Positions 35,701 to 47,179 of a stretch of 64,000 bases of DNA are shown one piece after another. The notes beneath the pieces are model-generated. The model saw nothing but the letters and a program-made list of their open reading frames with translations, did not search any database and had not been told where the DNA came from. Within the stretch, counting starts at the first letter, position 1, and the number at the start of each line of letters is the position of its first letter. The stretch is taken from the NCBI GenBank assembly GCA_037349105.1, contig JAYJMM010000004.1, forward strand, positions 1,949,001 to 2,013,000, given 5' to 3'. This DNA comes from Limnomonas spitsbergensis (Eukaryota; Chlorophyta; Chlorophyceae; Chlamydomonadales). The position numbers and the translations under genes were made by a program.

Positions 35701-37237
35701 ACAGTTGTTCTACCTTCCTTGGACAACCCCCTCTTGCCCTCCTCTAGAGAAGCCGCCTCTCCCTCCTGCCCCCTTGCCTTGCAGGCATCTCTGCGGCTCA
35801 TGCATGCTGCTGCGGGGGACTCTGGAAGGGCACTCGCCTGGCCATCCCTACCCTGCGATGCAATGGCGCGGATGATCGGGGAAATTCCCAGTAGACCCCT
35901 CAAACGGAGCAAGGCACGGTACGTGCACCTTGGATTGCTTTGCCTTATTTAGGGATTCCAACATCCAAAAGTTGGATCCCCCCGCCGGCCTGAAAGTTCA
36001 GCCCTGCGCGTCCCGGGAATGCCACAGGACTTTGGTTTCAAGATGCGTTTCACAGGATTGTATAAAGGTGCCCAGTCCTTTGCCTGGGGTGCAGCCTGAG
36101 GCATGAGGGCAAAACTCCCCTTACGACCACAGTGTCCTACATCCAACGCTGTTGACTGGTGGACCAGACTGGGGTAGTATACAGCCCCTGTTGTACAGCG
36201 TACATGAAATGAATATACAAATATATGTTGTGTGTCCTCCTCTTGCACATCACATGTCGTCTATTTCTTGGACTCCAGGTACTACCGCACGAGCTCCATG
36301 CCGTTCACCATGCGGGATGCCCTTCCATGTCAAGAGCTGTGCTTTTGGTGAGTGGGGCACTGGTATAGCACTCCTCGTTATTAGGATGCTAAAGAATATA
36401 TGATTTGTGTATGTTGTGTGAAGAGCCCCGCCTTGCTCTATACTGTCTGTGTCTCCATGATATCTCATCATTCTACACAGTCCATGTTATACCAAGGCGT
36501 CCCTTGGTACGTCTTGTACAGCCTTAGAACCCAGTAGCAGGGAACGCTACAACTGGGGTTGGGCTTGCCATTCTTTAGATCAACAGAACTACACGCTGGG
36601 CCTGCTGGGCCTGTGCCACTGCCTGCTCCACGCCCCCACTCTGTGCCTTTTCTTTTTCTTGCCTCGGAGCTTGCTGCTGCCATTCACCTGCTACTAACAT
36701 GTATTCAGATATTCTCCCATCACTATCTTGCACAGGGGATCTTGCACACCTGCGCTCACTCAAGTGATGCATCTCAAAAATATTTTAAGTTATTTACTGG
36801 GTCGCTCCCCAGAAGCTGAGAGATGCCCATGAGAAGCATTTGTGATTAAGATGGGGTCCACCTCTAGTCCTCTACCCCTTGCCTGCTATCATTTGCCTAT
36901 TTTATTCTTGCCTAGACCCATTGCTCAAAATATCCTCCTGCCTGCCTCGTGCCCACTTACAAGCGGTGCTTCACCGTCCTCCCCCCTGTGCCATTTCTCA
37001 CACAGGACAGACTACATGACGGGGCCTTGCCTGGATGACGGAGTGGGTTTGCTGCCGCCTGAGTTCTTCCACCTGCTCAGCACACTGCCAACAGAGCAGG
37101 CAGAGCAGGGGGCCAGCCAACACTCTGCGCCTGCAGCCACGGACGTCCCCTGGCCAGGAACGTCGGCGGGCTCATGGGGCTGTCAGCAGGAGGAGCAGGA
37201 CGGTCTTGGCATCTGGTGCCCCATTGCTGGCAGATGA
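29737..37237 (+). CDS. Secretory-pathway protein resembling nucleotide-sugar transferases (GT77-like)
   Basis: Starts MMKTLTFCALCLLILSVSLS, a signal peptide or anchor. Exons seen: 29737-29846, 29969-29993, 31357-31459, 31751-31822, 32219-32270, 32555-32641, 33205-33339, 34511-34584, 35043-35184, 35785-35918, 36279-36347 and 37006-37237. From 31357 onward phases close (the 33339 to 34511 junction directly, or with an in-phase exon in that 1.2-kb intron). One or more exons between 29993 and 31357 are unresolved. Motifs include TETYVGIMYVQNAAPDGPVT, NPREQSIFSDALL, FHGDPPHMNLTWFHLHRP, VFVHVLFLPNEKRIYKNAVK and GRALAWPSLPCD. The order (GIMY...; DQ-like REQSIFSDAL; basic V.H block; ALA.P.LPC) recalls RRA/XEG113-type arabinosyltransferases. 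I did not find the expected DxD motif, which may lie in the missing exon. Family call is tentative; Golgi or wall-glycan role is inference. Confidence 0.5.
35265..35350. repeat. AT-rich inverted-repeat cluster in an intron
   Basis: Short inverted motifs of gccgtatatataccgatata, tacggcatacgtg and gtatatacggaatatacggt. Likely a small foldback sequence or decayed element in an intron of the transferase-like gene. Confidence 0.4.
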
Positions 37238-39194
37238 TAGTTCTGGAGGTGGAAGAGCTTTTTGGCGGGCAAGGTTGCTCAACGGAAACCCTGCAATCCA
37301 GGGTTCCTTGGGGCAGCAGGAGATCAGGCCTTTGTTACCCACAGTGTTCTTAAATGTCACCGCTGCTAGCTTCAAGCACAGTGCGGAGGAGTTGGCCATG
37401 CTTCCAGTGGTGTACATAGATGTGCTACCAATGGTGGAGATAGCTGGTGCGAAGCCAACTGCTGAATCTAGGGATGGATGCTGGTCTTTGATGACAGATT
37501 AGCTGCCAAGCCCTACCAGTCATGCTAGGAGCATGAATCATGGCATGATGGACTTTCATAACTTGAATTCATGCCATGCGGCATTCATGTCGCATAGTTA
37601 TTTATCATTTTGTGTGTTGCTGCTTTATCATCTTTTGTGTTGCTGAGCGGGCTACAGTCATTTATGTTTACCGGTAAGTATAGGTTATGCACCAACTCGG
37701 GCTTGTAAGCTAGAACGAGAATAAGCCGTCCATATACAGATTAATAGCGGGCCTTGCCTCGGGCCGAGTGCTCAGCATGCTTAACCTCTGCTGGTCGTGC
37801 CTCTGCCCTCTGCTAACAACAAGTCCAGTGGCTGCCCTGGCCAAACACTCAATGGGCATGATACACAGTTGCATGGTGGTCATGTTCCTGAGGAAATGCG
37901 TTTAAAATATTTAAGACAAGCATGGCATGTTTCAAGTTGCTATCATGCGCACGGTGCGCGGTGACTGCATGGGGCCGTGCCATGACCCCGCGTAGCGCGC
38001 ACAGACAGCAGTCGCTGTTGTCTGAAGGTGTGATTTGATTTGAGTCATGACCTTTCACAGCCCTCTGGTCAGTATATGCAGTTATGCAAATAAGTCATGC
38101 AAGAAATAACGGACCGGTAGAGCATGCCTAAAGTTGTGATCTCCTAGGACGATTACGGGAAGATTGTATGTCTGCTGGACATGGACACAGGATACGGCCC
38201 GTTTTGGCCTAAAATCCCGTTTCGTAACGTATCGTAACGTAACGTATCGACACGGTCCACTACGGTGCACCGACTGAAATTCACACTTTAAGGGTACGTG
38301 TGGAATTGCCGGGTACGTGTGGAATTGCCGCCCTGGCATTCCACACAGCGACACAGCCATCGTTAGTAATAACTAACAGACTCAGCAACCGGTGCATTGC
38401 AAGTTTGCAGGGATACAGTGCGCCGCAGTGATGCTCCTTGACGAGTATTTACATCTGCATAAACTAGCAATCTGCATGATACATCTGCATGCATAAATGG
38501 CGACCCTTGGGGGTTACTTGGGGGCCATGCAAGATCGCTACATGGGGGGCTGGCATGCAACCATGCAAGATTGCTATGGGTGACTGGCATGCAACCATGC
38601 ATGCCAGTATGGGGGGACACCTCCCCCTCAAATGTGAGATCTTTTTTGGGGGGGGGTCGTGATGAATCCCGTATCGAGCCAAAGGCCCGTATCGTAACGT
38701 AACGTATCGTAACGTAACGTAATACCGTATCCCGTCCCCTGTGTCTCTGCTGCTGGATACTGCATCAGGCCCAACTACCAGTCCGTCTTGCTCTCATTCT
38801 CTCTTCAAGACGGCTTGCGTGGTGCTCTGCCATTTTTCGTGCTGCGCAGCAGCACCTCTGATTACTTGTCATCAAACAGCGTTGTTTTTGCTGCTGCGAC
38901 ACTGCGTGCGCCTGTCCGAAGCTAAAACGACTGCCTGAACAGCTTTTAAACAATTGGTTTCAGGTCAGCCAACTAGCATTTAGAGCTCAACATTGTGGCA
39001 GCGGTGTCATCATGAGCTCGCAGCTGCCCTGCTTGCAACATGGCCCCATCATATTACGGTATACAACTGAAATCAGTTGTCAATCCCGTTCCATTTCCTT
39101 CCTTTCAGTCAGCCACTCGGGTAATTTGCTGACGTGTTTCCTTTTGACTGACTGGCTTGGTTCCTTACATATTGAAGCCGGGTCTCAAAAGATA
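37238..39194. other. Intergenic with small inverted-repeat element
   Basis: No supported gene. It contains the TAACGTATCG element at 38185-38750. A frame open from 39012 into the beta-amylase start means the true beta-amylase start could be upstream of 39195. Confidence 0.45.
38185..38750. mobile_element. Small element with TAACGTATCG-rich inverted ends
   Basis: The left end (gacacaggatacggcccgt, then cgtaacgtatcgtaacgtaa) is mirrored in inverted form at the right end (cgtaacgtaacgtaatacc, cgtatcccgtcccctgtgtc). The interior carries short direct repeats of catgcaaccatgca and ggcatgcaaccatgc. About 560 bp with no coding capacity, so a MITE-like element is the likely class. Confidence 0.55.
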
Positions 39195-42100
39195 ATGGAA
39201 ATGCTGATGCGAACGCGCTTCCAACGTTGTGCCGAGCTGCCCAGCACCAGCGGATTTGGCGTGATCCATCAGCCCTGTCGAACTCACATTCGAAAGCTTT
39301 GTCGAAACAATAAAACAGTTTTTGGAGTCGCAAGTAATACGTCTGGGCGACTACCGAATGCATCCTCCAGGCCCGAGGCAACTGCCAGACAAGAGGCCAA
39401 TATGAGACCAGAGGCCAATTCCCGAGTCCAGAGCCAGCAGGTGGAAAAGAATTCACGGGGATTATGTGTTTGTCGCTGAATCAGAGTGCCTGCGTTGAGA
39501 GAAAGCGTTCCCTCTCGCAGGATGTCTTCCCACTGTACGTAGCCCTGGACAAAGATATTATGAACTCCTCGAATACGCTCGCATACAAGGAGGTGAGCAA
39601 TTGGTTCCCATTGAGTGGAGGTCGGCTCTCACGTCTCACCAACTATTTCCGACATGTCCAGGCGTTGAGTGCTGGATTGAAGGCCCTGAAGGTCCTCGGC
39701 ATATCAGGCATAGCGGTGGAGCTGCACTGGGGCCTGGTCGAGGGGAGGGAACCCGGCTTGTATGACTGGTCAGGCTACAGAGCTCTTCTCAAGCTCATCT
39801 CTGACTTTGGGTTCAAGATCAAGGTATGTGCTGAAGCTGTGCTGCTGCCCAATACGAGTAAGTTTCACGGTGGTACAGTACGAGCATGCACACATGAGTG
39901 ATACACAGAATGCCGACCATGCGTAGCCTACCCTCAAGTGGCCGGTGCTTAAATATAATGGTGACCTGATGCACAGGTTTCGCTTTGCTTCCACAGCACG
40001 GAAAGCATTCCTCTACCTGAATGGATAGTAGAGGAAGGACGGGTCAACCCTGACGTGTTCTACACTGACAAAGCTGGAGGGCGAAACTGCGAGTGCCTGA
40101 CCCTCGGAATCAATGATGGTGAGGAGTTGGTCGATGTCCAGTGAGCTGAAGGTACTTAATTGTGGGTGAGGCAATATGAATTGTGGGTGATGGTACTTTG
40201 AGCTGTAGGTACTTAATTGTGGGTGAGGCAATACCCCTGGTTGGGTTTTCATTTTTTTGATGTGTCTGCATCTCTCTCCCGTTTTCTGATGAGACGCGTG
40301 CGCCTCTGCATGTACAGTCCCCGTTTTGAGAGGAAGGACAGCGGTCGACGTTTTCTCGTCCTGGATGATATCGTTTCGGGACGAGTTCAAGGGCTGGTTT
40401 GGCAACACTATAACGGAGTGCCTGATTGGTAGGTTGTGCAACAACCTGAAAAGAGAAAGCCATGGCCTTTCACGAACATAGCCTCTTGCTCGTTGTCACG
40501 TGCATGCTGCCGGGAGCAGAAAAAGCCGGGAGCATCACCTTTCTTCATGTTCTACGGAGAGCTGCATGTCAACAGCTGCCATGTTGATGCTTTATATTTT
40601 GATTTCACCCCTCATGCTTGCCAGCCCGGATTGCCACTTGTCAACAGTTTTTGATACCTCATGCAGTTGTTCCCCTGATGATTACAGGCCTGGGTCCGAA
40701 CTGTGAGCTCAAGTACCCCGCACACCCGTCTGATAAGCGGTGGAATTTCCCTGGTGTGGGCGAGTTTCAGGTAGGCTCCTCCATGTGCTGGATGTGCTAT
40801 CTTGCTGTTTACAGTTTCCCTGTTGAACCATCCGCGTCATCAGAGGCATACATCAACAGGGCATCTTTCTGAACCCGATGGGGACCTTGGTCTTGCCTGA
40901 CATTGCGATAAGTATGACTGTGATACACTGCCCCTTGGCACAAATTATATTAACGGTATTGAACACAGTGTTACGACAAGTTCATGCTGGCGACGCTCAA
41001 GGCCTGTGCGGATCAAGTCACACAGCCCTCCTGGGGGCTGGGCGGCCCGCATGATGCTGGCAGCTACTGCATCTGGCCGCACCAGACGGGCTTCTTCCAC
41101 CAGCACGGCAGCTGGAACACGCCTTACGGGAAGTTCTTTATGCAGGTGAGCTCACTGGCAGATGCGTGTAGAGAGGGGCGGCTAGTGTCCCAGGTGGCCA
41201 CCAGAGTCGACTGATTGCAGTAGCTGGCCACACTCGGCCAGCAGATGAGGTTTGAAGGTTTTTTGCTGCTGCTGCTCAATTAAACTAACTCCCGCTGCTC
41301 CCCGCTCCCATAGTGGTACTCTGAGATGCTGGCCCGCCACGCTGATGAGGTGCTGGCTTCCGCAACCACCATCTTTGAGGACTGCCCTCTGCAGCTGGCG
41401 GTGCGCATCCCGGGAAATCACTGGTGGTACAACACAGCTTCTCATGCGCCAGAGATGACGGCAGGGTGCGCGGGAGGGGAGAGGGGGGGTGAGAAGGCAT
41501 GGTGTGTCCATTGTGGGAGGGAGGACCCTGAAGCCTGATCCATGCTTCACAGCATGTGGGGGTGAAGACGGGGACATACCCACCTGTTGTGCTTGCTCAC
41601 CCCACTAACCTGGTCGCATATGCCGGGAAGGCGATGAGGATGTTGACGGGCATCCCGGCCGGCGGGAAGGGCGGGAAGGACGGAGGTGGGTCACACATCC
41701 AGGATTCCCAGCCCCATGGTTGAGCCCAGAAGGTTTCCAAGCTGCCCATTAACCCATGCGGTTCTATTCCGCTCCCACTCTTCTCACATCTTGATCTCCT
41801 GATCGCGGTCCTCTGCCATGAAACACAGCGCCTCCTTGACACTGCACACCATCTCGAGGTCTGCAGGCTGGCTGACGGCATAGCCTCTACGCTGCAGGAG
41901 TTCCAACAGATACCCCGTCACCTGCGTACATGCAAACCTCAAATACCTGCTCACACACACATCGAATACCCATGCAAACATGCTCCCATGCAAGTCTTTC
42001 ATGCGCACCTGTTGTAATGCTCCCATAGTCCCATGCTTGCATACCTCAAATCTCCCATGCAACCTCCCATGCATACCTTAAATCTCCCATGCACACCATG

Positions 42101-43819
42101 CTCACATGCATGCAGATCTTAAATCTCCGTAAGCTTTCTTTTCAGACCCGCCTGTAACTTTCATAAAATTATCTGTCATCATCTCTGTGAGGAGCCCTAG
42201 ACCCACAGCCTTTTCAGGGTGTGGGCATTGTGACGCAATTAAGCCCGACAGAGCCAGGTTGGACGTCAAACGCACAGGGGGGGAGACAGCAGGCGGCAGC
42301 TGTGGGTGTCAGGTTCTAACCTGACAGGTTTTGGCACACTGACCCCCCCTCACCTGCCGTCCGCCCACATGGACCCTCTTGGTAGAGCGCGGGAGGACCA
42401 TGCCGTCCACCATAGCCACCTGGAGGAAAGAGGAAGGCGGCTTCTCCGGTCCGGTTGAATGTGACGTTTAGAAGGGTGTGTGCTGCAATGCTGTTGCCGG
42501 GACTTTCCGCAGACGGTGCACAGGGAGCGTGCCGCTTTGAGATACTGGGGGAAGCTAGGTGGGCAGTTGTCTCAGAGAAGTGGGCTCAAAGTTATTATGC
42601 ATGCCGTTAGCCAAACTCCACTGCTCCCTGAACGTCTAGCATGGAGCTTTCAGGAAACAGGGCGGCTTGATGGCCTGCTTGCAGGTACTTCAACACCGGA
42701 CAGCGGGATGGGTACCTCCCCGTCTTCAAGGCGTTGTCGCGGCACAGGGTGGCTTTGCGACTCAACCTGGCGGAGCTAAGGAATAATGAGCAGCCACAGC
42801 AGGTGAGGCGCGTCCGGATGTCTTCCCTGCTTGCAGCCTCAGGCCCCAATACAAGACTGAACTCTGTCTGAGGATACTTCCCTTGATTCTCTACCCTGCT
42901 GAAGTAAACAAATGAATAGGTTAAATATCTTTTGGTTTTTTGAAAAATACCATGCAGGCCTGTCTAAAATAGTCACCGCCTTAAAAAAGGAGTTTCAGGA
43001 TGATCCAGGTATCCTTGAACTCTGGTAGCGTACATGTTCCTGTCTGGCATGTAGGGCATGTGTGCGCAGCTGTCAGACGAAAGCCCTGCTTATACAGCTG
43101 TTAAGCTTTCCTGCTAGACTTAAGTGGGAGCAAGCAGGCACATATGAGCCTGAAGGCGATGTGACTTCACTGGTCCCCTCCTTTTGTGGCTGCGCAGGCT
43201 TTTTGCGATCCTGAGAACTTGCTGATTCAGCAGCGGACAGTGGCGGCTGCTCTCCGAATGCCAGTGGACATCGAGAACCGGCTGCTGCGCTTTGACGACC
43301 TGGCATTGCAACGGCTGGAGTCCGTGCTGTTCGACACGACAGTGAACCAGTCTGTGGAGCTGCCCCAGGTACGGCCATGATGCCTGCTGCCCCTGTTAGC
43401 ATGTGATGACGATATACCTGGCGTACCTGTTTGGTCTCTTGTCCTCAATTTTGATGTGCCCTGTGTTTAAGTTGAGATGCGCCTTGAGTTGTCCCATGTC
43501 TTAAATTTGTATGTGCCAATTTGAATTTTCGAGTTGTGCCTGCACCTGGTTTTCGTTGCCTTTTTTGTTGCTGCGCTTTGAAAGGTGACGCTGCCTTGTG
43601 TGCTGCCTCCAGCCGGTGAGCGTGACGTTCAACTGCATGACGGATGCAATGTTTGAACCAGCAAACTGGAGGGCGTTCAAGTCGTTTGTGGTCAGGGTGC
43701 GGGACCGCGCGGCACAGGCTGAGAGGAGCACGGGCTGGGTCAGCATGAGCTGCGAGGATAACGACTCGGGGTCCCCTCAAGGGAAATTGACGCCGAGGGG
43801 GAAGCCCGTGTTTGCGTAG
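39195..43819 (+). CDS. Beta-amylase homologue lacking the flexible active-site loop, 569 aa
   Basis: Ten exons: 39195-39440, 39521-39823, 39977-40118, 40318-40428, 40688-40770, 40969-41145, 41314-41465, 42685-42802, 43198-43368 and 43613-43819; phases close exactly to 1710 nt. The first exon looks like a Ser/Arg-rich leader. Family GH14 landmarks follow: VELHWGLVEGREPGLYDWSG, SIPLPEWIVEEGRVNPDVFY, VPVLRGRTAVDVFSSWMISF, GPNCELKYPAHP, WNTPYGKFFMQ, HWWYNTASHAPEMTAG and YFNTGQRDGYLPVF. The two catalytic glutamates appear kept (GPNCEL for GPAGEL; LAEL for CIEM). However, where active enzymes have [20 protein letters not shown] this one has CFHSTESIPLPEW, so the mobile GGNVGD lid is missing, and MRDHEQP is changed to LRNNEQP. 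Plants have non-catalytic members (BAM4, BAM9) that regulate starch breakdown; that role here is inference. Exon eight follows a 1.2-kb intron holding an antisense actin-related fragment. Confidence 0.9.
41788..42419 (-). pseudogene. Actin-related protein (ARP2-like) fragment, two exons, antisense in beta-amylase intron
   Basis: Two adjoining exons on the minus strand, 42419-42354 and 41921-41788, join in phase 0. They read VAMVDGMVLPRSTKRVHVGG, RQ, then VTGYLLELLQRRGYAVSQPA and DLEMVCSVKEALCFMAEDRD, QEIK. This is the actin-fold segment equivalent to [28 protein letters not shown], ending in the IKE-LCY helix; ADLE in place of AERE and the general pattern favour ARP2 or another divergent ARP over conventional actin. 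Acceptors (cctccag, gtacgcag) and donors (gtgagg, gtgaga) are intact and no stop interrupts. I found no upstream nucleotide-binding exons or downstream exons on this strand within the window, so it is called a fragment; a gene with widely spaced exons cannot be excluded. It sits wholly inside the 41466-42684 intron. Confidence 0.7.
41980..42130. repeat. Irregular CTCCCATGCA-type repeat
   Basis: Many spaced copies of tcccatgc and catgcatacct/cttaaatctcc. It lies in the intron that separates the two actin-related exons. Confidence 0.5.
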
Positions 43820-45091
43820 TGAGTGACTGGGGAGCTACACGCCTCTCCTTTCTGGCCCGGCCCACTGGCCCGGCGATGTGCAATTTTGATCCACCCAGGG
43901 CGGGTGTGACAGCGCGGCAGGATTTACATTACTCGGCTTGTGATGCAACATTTAGTATGTGAAATTCATGAGAAGCTGAAGCTTCAACAAAATATACTTT
44001 TGGTTGCAGCATGTGTGTGAGAGATTTTAGATATGCTCGGTCAAGGACCGCTGAACTGTGTGCAACTTTGTAGTTTGTGTGCCTTTATGTCCTCTTATTG
44101 CCACCACGTCAGTGAGCATGGGCACTGCCCCCTTAATATTGACGAGCTGGCTCTGAAAATACCTGTTTTATCATTTGAAGGGTGGCCTTGTTTTGAGGCT
44201 TCTTTCCCAGCTCCTGGGACTGGCAACCAGTGCTATGGCAGTTTTGTTATTTTTTGACCAATACTGAGTGAAGTGTCCCTGTCGTGCTCCTGGTTGTCTT
44301 AATTTACGGTTTGGCAGTATTTCCCCCTGCCATGATGATGGTAATTACAGTACATTTACTCTCCAATTTGTATATGACATGACGACGTAATTTCCAGAAA
44401 CAAAATGTAGCGGTAATTATCCTCCGGTGTGGCCAATATATCGATCTCCTTCGGTGACCCTGCTGCTGGGAGAGGGAGACGGAGAGCATGTGGAGAACGC
44501 GCCACACGCTTGCTTTCAGTGCCCTAGAGGCCAGGGCAAGGGAGTGGGGTGTGCAGGCCCCGGAACGGCGCTGCAGACTTAGACCTGCTATACCAGGGGC
44601 ATGGGGGCTTCATGTGGATGACATGTCCGGTTTCATTGTGGGTCAGACTCTAGATAGAAGAGCTGGGAGTGGGAAAGCCCGCTCGGCCTTTTCCTTCTGG
44701 GCCTCCCTTTCTTTTTCTCTTCTGGTCTCCAAAAGAGACAGTTGAACCAGGAGCTACACGTCCACGTGGCCAAGCTTTTAGGGCAGGGTCCAGAAGTTCA
44801 GGATGGTGCATACGAGCAGGGCCCAGAGTTTCAACGGCACCTACTCATTATGCTCCTTCCACCCTTCAATGCCTTTCCATCCACCTCCGCAGCCAGCTGC
44901 TTTGTAACCTGCTCAACATCGTAAGTGAACATTAGCGCGGCAAATCTGACAGCGTATCAAGGCACCAATAATTTATGACATCAGTAGATCACCGGCATCC
45001 ATTTAAGCGTAACAACATGCAGTAGCATCAGTCAGTCAGTCTATGCCGTAACATATCTGGATCCTGTTAACAATGGCTAGGCCCTGGTAGC
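43820..45091. other. Intergenic, one LINE-tail copy
   Basis: This is the 3' region of the beta-amylase gene. Apart from the tail copy at 44690-44810 I see no gene. Confidence 0.4.
44690..44810 (+). repeat. LINE 3'-tail copy, plus orientation
   Basis: Pyrimidine-rich tttctttttctcttctggtc, then cgtccacgtggccaagcttt and tagggcagggtccagaag, matching the plus-orientation tail at 27960-28045. Confidence 0.5.
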
Positions 45092-46645
45092 AACCGAACT
45101 CTTTTGCACCCACGTCATGTTCTATGGCTGGGGCTAATCTTCTGCACTATGGGGTTCATTCCCACGCTACTGCTCAGTGGTTGTGTGTTGGTTGCTTGCC
45201 CAGGGGGGTCACTGGTTTTCGCTCGCTGTCCTAGCGTCTATATAGTGCCTGTACCGGTTTACGGGCACAAGTCCCATGCATCAAATGTGATGCCCCGTTG
45301 GACTGTAAAAACTTCACAAAACTTCACATGGCCCTCCCTGCATGAGCCTTCCCAGGCGCATGACTGGATTCAGCTTTTCAGTAGCTTAACACGAGGGGGG
45401 GGGCAACATCAACAAAAAATACACCACATCCTTGAAAGGTGAAGGGCTTGAAGAGAGCTTTCCATGTCTGGTCTTAAAATTGTTTTTGGCCTAGGGGGCT
45501 AGGAGATATGGAAGGTCAAAGTGGGGGGGGTGTAACAAAAACAATGGAAAGTTTAGTACATTTTTTAAACATCAGATCGAGACGATAGCTACACCGTTGC
45601 ATTCCTACTGTCATTTGCTACATATATGCAGCATAAAACATTCCACACGAATACCAGACCCCTCTTGGCATGCAATTATGGCATGGGAGGTTGTCATGGC
45701 TCCGGAACCTCATGCACCGTTGTGCGTACACCCATTATGGACTCACACGGTTTAGCTGCATTGGTAGTTGCTATGAATTAAGCAATAACAGCCTGTTGTG
45801 AGCATTGTTTGAAGGTCTTAAATTTCTCAGACACCCCAGTGGCCCTGAGGAATCACTAACAGGGGAAAGAGTGCAAGAGAGGAGCTGAGAAGCTGGTCAG
45901 GGAGAATTCGACGAAGCGACAGCGCACAATCACATCATCATACTCCTCGTTTACTCCTGCTACTTCCTCAGCTCTTGATCCCTCAGCTCTACTCCCTCAG
46001 CTCTCGTTTCTAGAGCCTCGTGGTCTATAGCGAGGATAGGTAGATGGCAGGTGGCATAGCTAGATCAATGGTTCATATTTTGTTTCACTGCTTAATATTT
46101 GTGAACCATCTACATTTATCGACACCATTAGAAGCGCACAGATGACCTGATTGAAATTGACCCCGCTCCCTTCCTTACATTATGGTTTTTGAATGATAAT
46201 TTAAGGTTTTACTAGGTTCCGGAGGCGAGGGGGGGGGTAGCCAGGGGTCGTCTGACAAATTGTCTAGGATGGGGTGTTTGATCTTCATTTTGCCCCCCCC
46301 CCTCGGCTTAACATCACAAAATAGCGCTAGTGGGATATAAATATAGTGTATCACAGAACTTAACACCCCACGGTAACACATGTGAAGTTTTGACCTGTCA
46401 TTGACCTGTGAAGTTTTTTTTGAAGTTTTTACAGTCCAGGGAGGCATCACATTTGATGCATGGCACTTGTGCCCGTAAACCGGTACATGCACTAAATACG
46501 CTAGGACAGCGAGCGAAAACCAGTGCCCCCCCTGGGCAAGCAACCATCACAACACCACCGAGCAGCAGCGTGGGAATGAACCCCATAGCGCAGAAGATTA
46601 GCCCCAGCCATAAAACATGACGTGGGTGCAAAAGAGTTCGGTTGA
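45092..46645. mobile_element. Foldback-type element with long inverted arms
   Basis: The left arm (from caaccgaactcttttgcacc at 45092) reappears inverted at the right end (to 46645). The outer 240 bp are about 90% or more identical by eye; weaker similarity continues inward to the G-runs at 45395 and 46300, giving arms of roughly 350 bp. Each arm has a matching short ORF (HVLWLGLIFC-MGFIPTLLL) purely because the arms match. The middle (about 45450-46200) has no coding potential I recognise. No clear target-site duplication was found by eye. Confidence 0.75.
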
Positions 46646-46959
46646 CGCCTCCTAGGAAAATTGAGAAGGAAACCGAGAGGGAAACAGGAATTTTAAAGTA
46701 GAATTTTGTAAGTCCGTGTGAAAACTGTGCGCAAGCGAAACTTCAGTGAGTTTTAGTGCTTAAAACGTGTGAACTATCTGTGTATATCATTGAAGTGGAA
46801 CTATAATATGTAGGTAACAGAGTTAAATTAAAGATTAAGAAACGTTGATATAAACATAATGCGGACTAGAGCACTGTCTCATAGACCAAAGCTGCACAGT
46901 CCTCCCCCAACCCGCCCCCTGGCAGGCCGGATACCACGAAGCTGGAATCCCTTAAGCAG
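46646..46959. other. Spacer, nothing recognised
   Basis: Short AT-richer stretch between the foldback element and the LINE cluster. No ORF, repeat or signal that I can support. Confidence 0.4.
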
Positions 46960-47110
46960 GGCCCAGAGGTGTCACGTCATGAACCCCCTGGTTACACCTG
47001 ACAATCAATGACATAACACCGCCGGGCCCTGCTAAAAAAAACTCGGCCACGTCGGCGTCCAACTGTCTTGTTGGAAACTGAAAAGAAAAAGCAAGAGAGA
47101 AAAGGAGAAG
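46960..47110 (-). repeat. LINE-tail copies, head to head
   Basis: An inverted tail scrap (gcagggcccagaggtgtcac at 46958-46977) is followed by a minus-oriented tail (aatgacataacaccgccggg, ccctgctaaaaaaaactcgg, ccacgtcggcgtccaactgt) and its purine run. Confidence 0.6.
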
Positions 47111-47179
47111 GAGCCCCCCTCCAAAATTACAGAGGACAATAAGTCTGTTTATACAGCCTTTCTAAAATCTAGCCCTGAA

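Noticed and set aside
36541..36700. Exon reading ERYNWGWACHSLDQQ for the transferase-like gene
   Set aside because: The exon ending at 36347 joins the last exon at 37006 directly in phase, and no good donor follows this segment.
41597..41700. Downstream exon of the actin-related fragment (MPVNILIAFPAYATR)
   Set aside because: It shows no resemblance to the actin-fold sequence expected after the IKE-LCF helix.
45104..46631. Two hydrophobic ORFs (HVLWLGLIFC...) as a duplicated membrane protein
   Set aside because: Both are just the two inverted arms of the foldback element and have no splice partners or start context.
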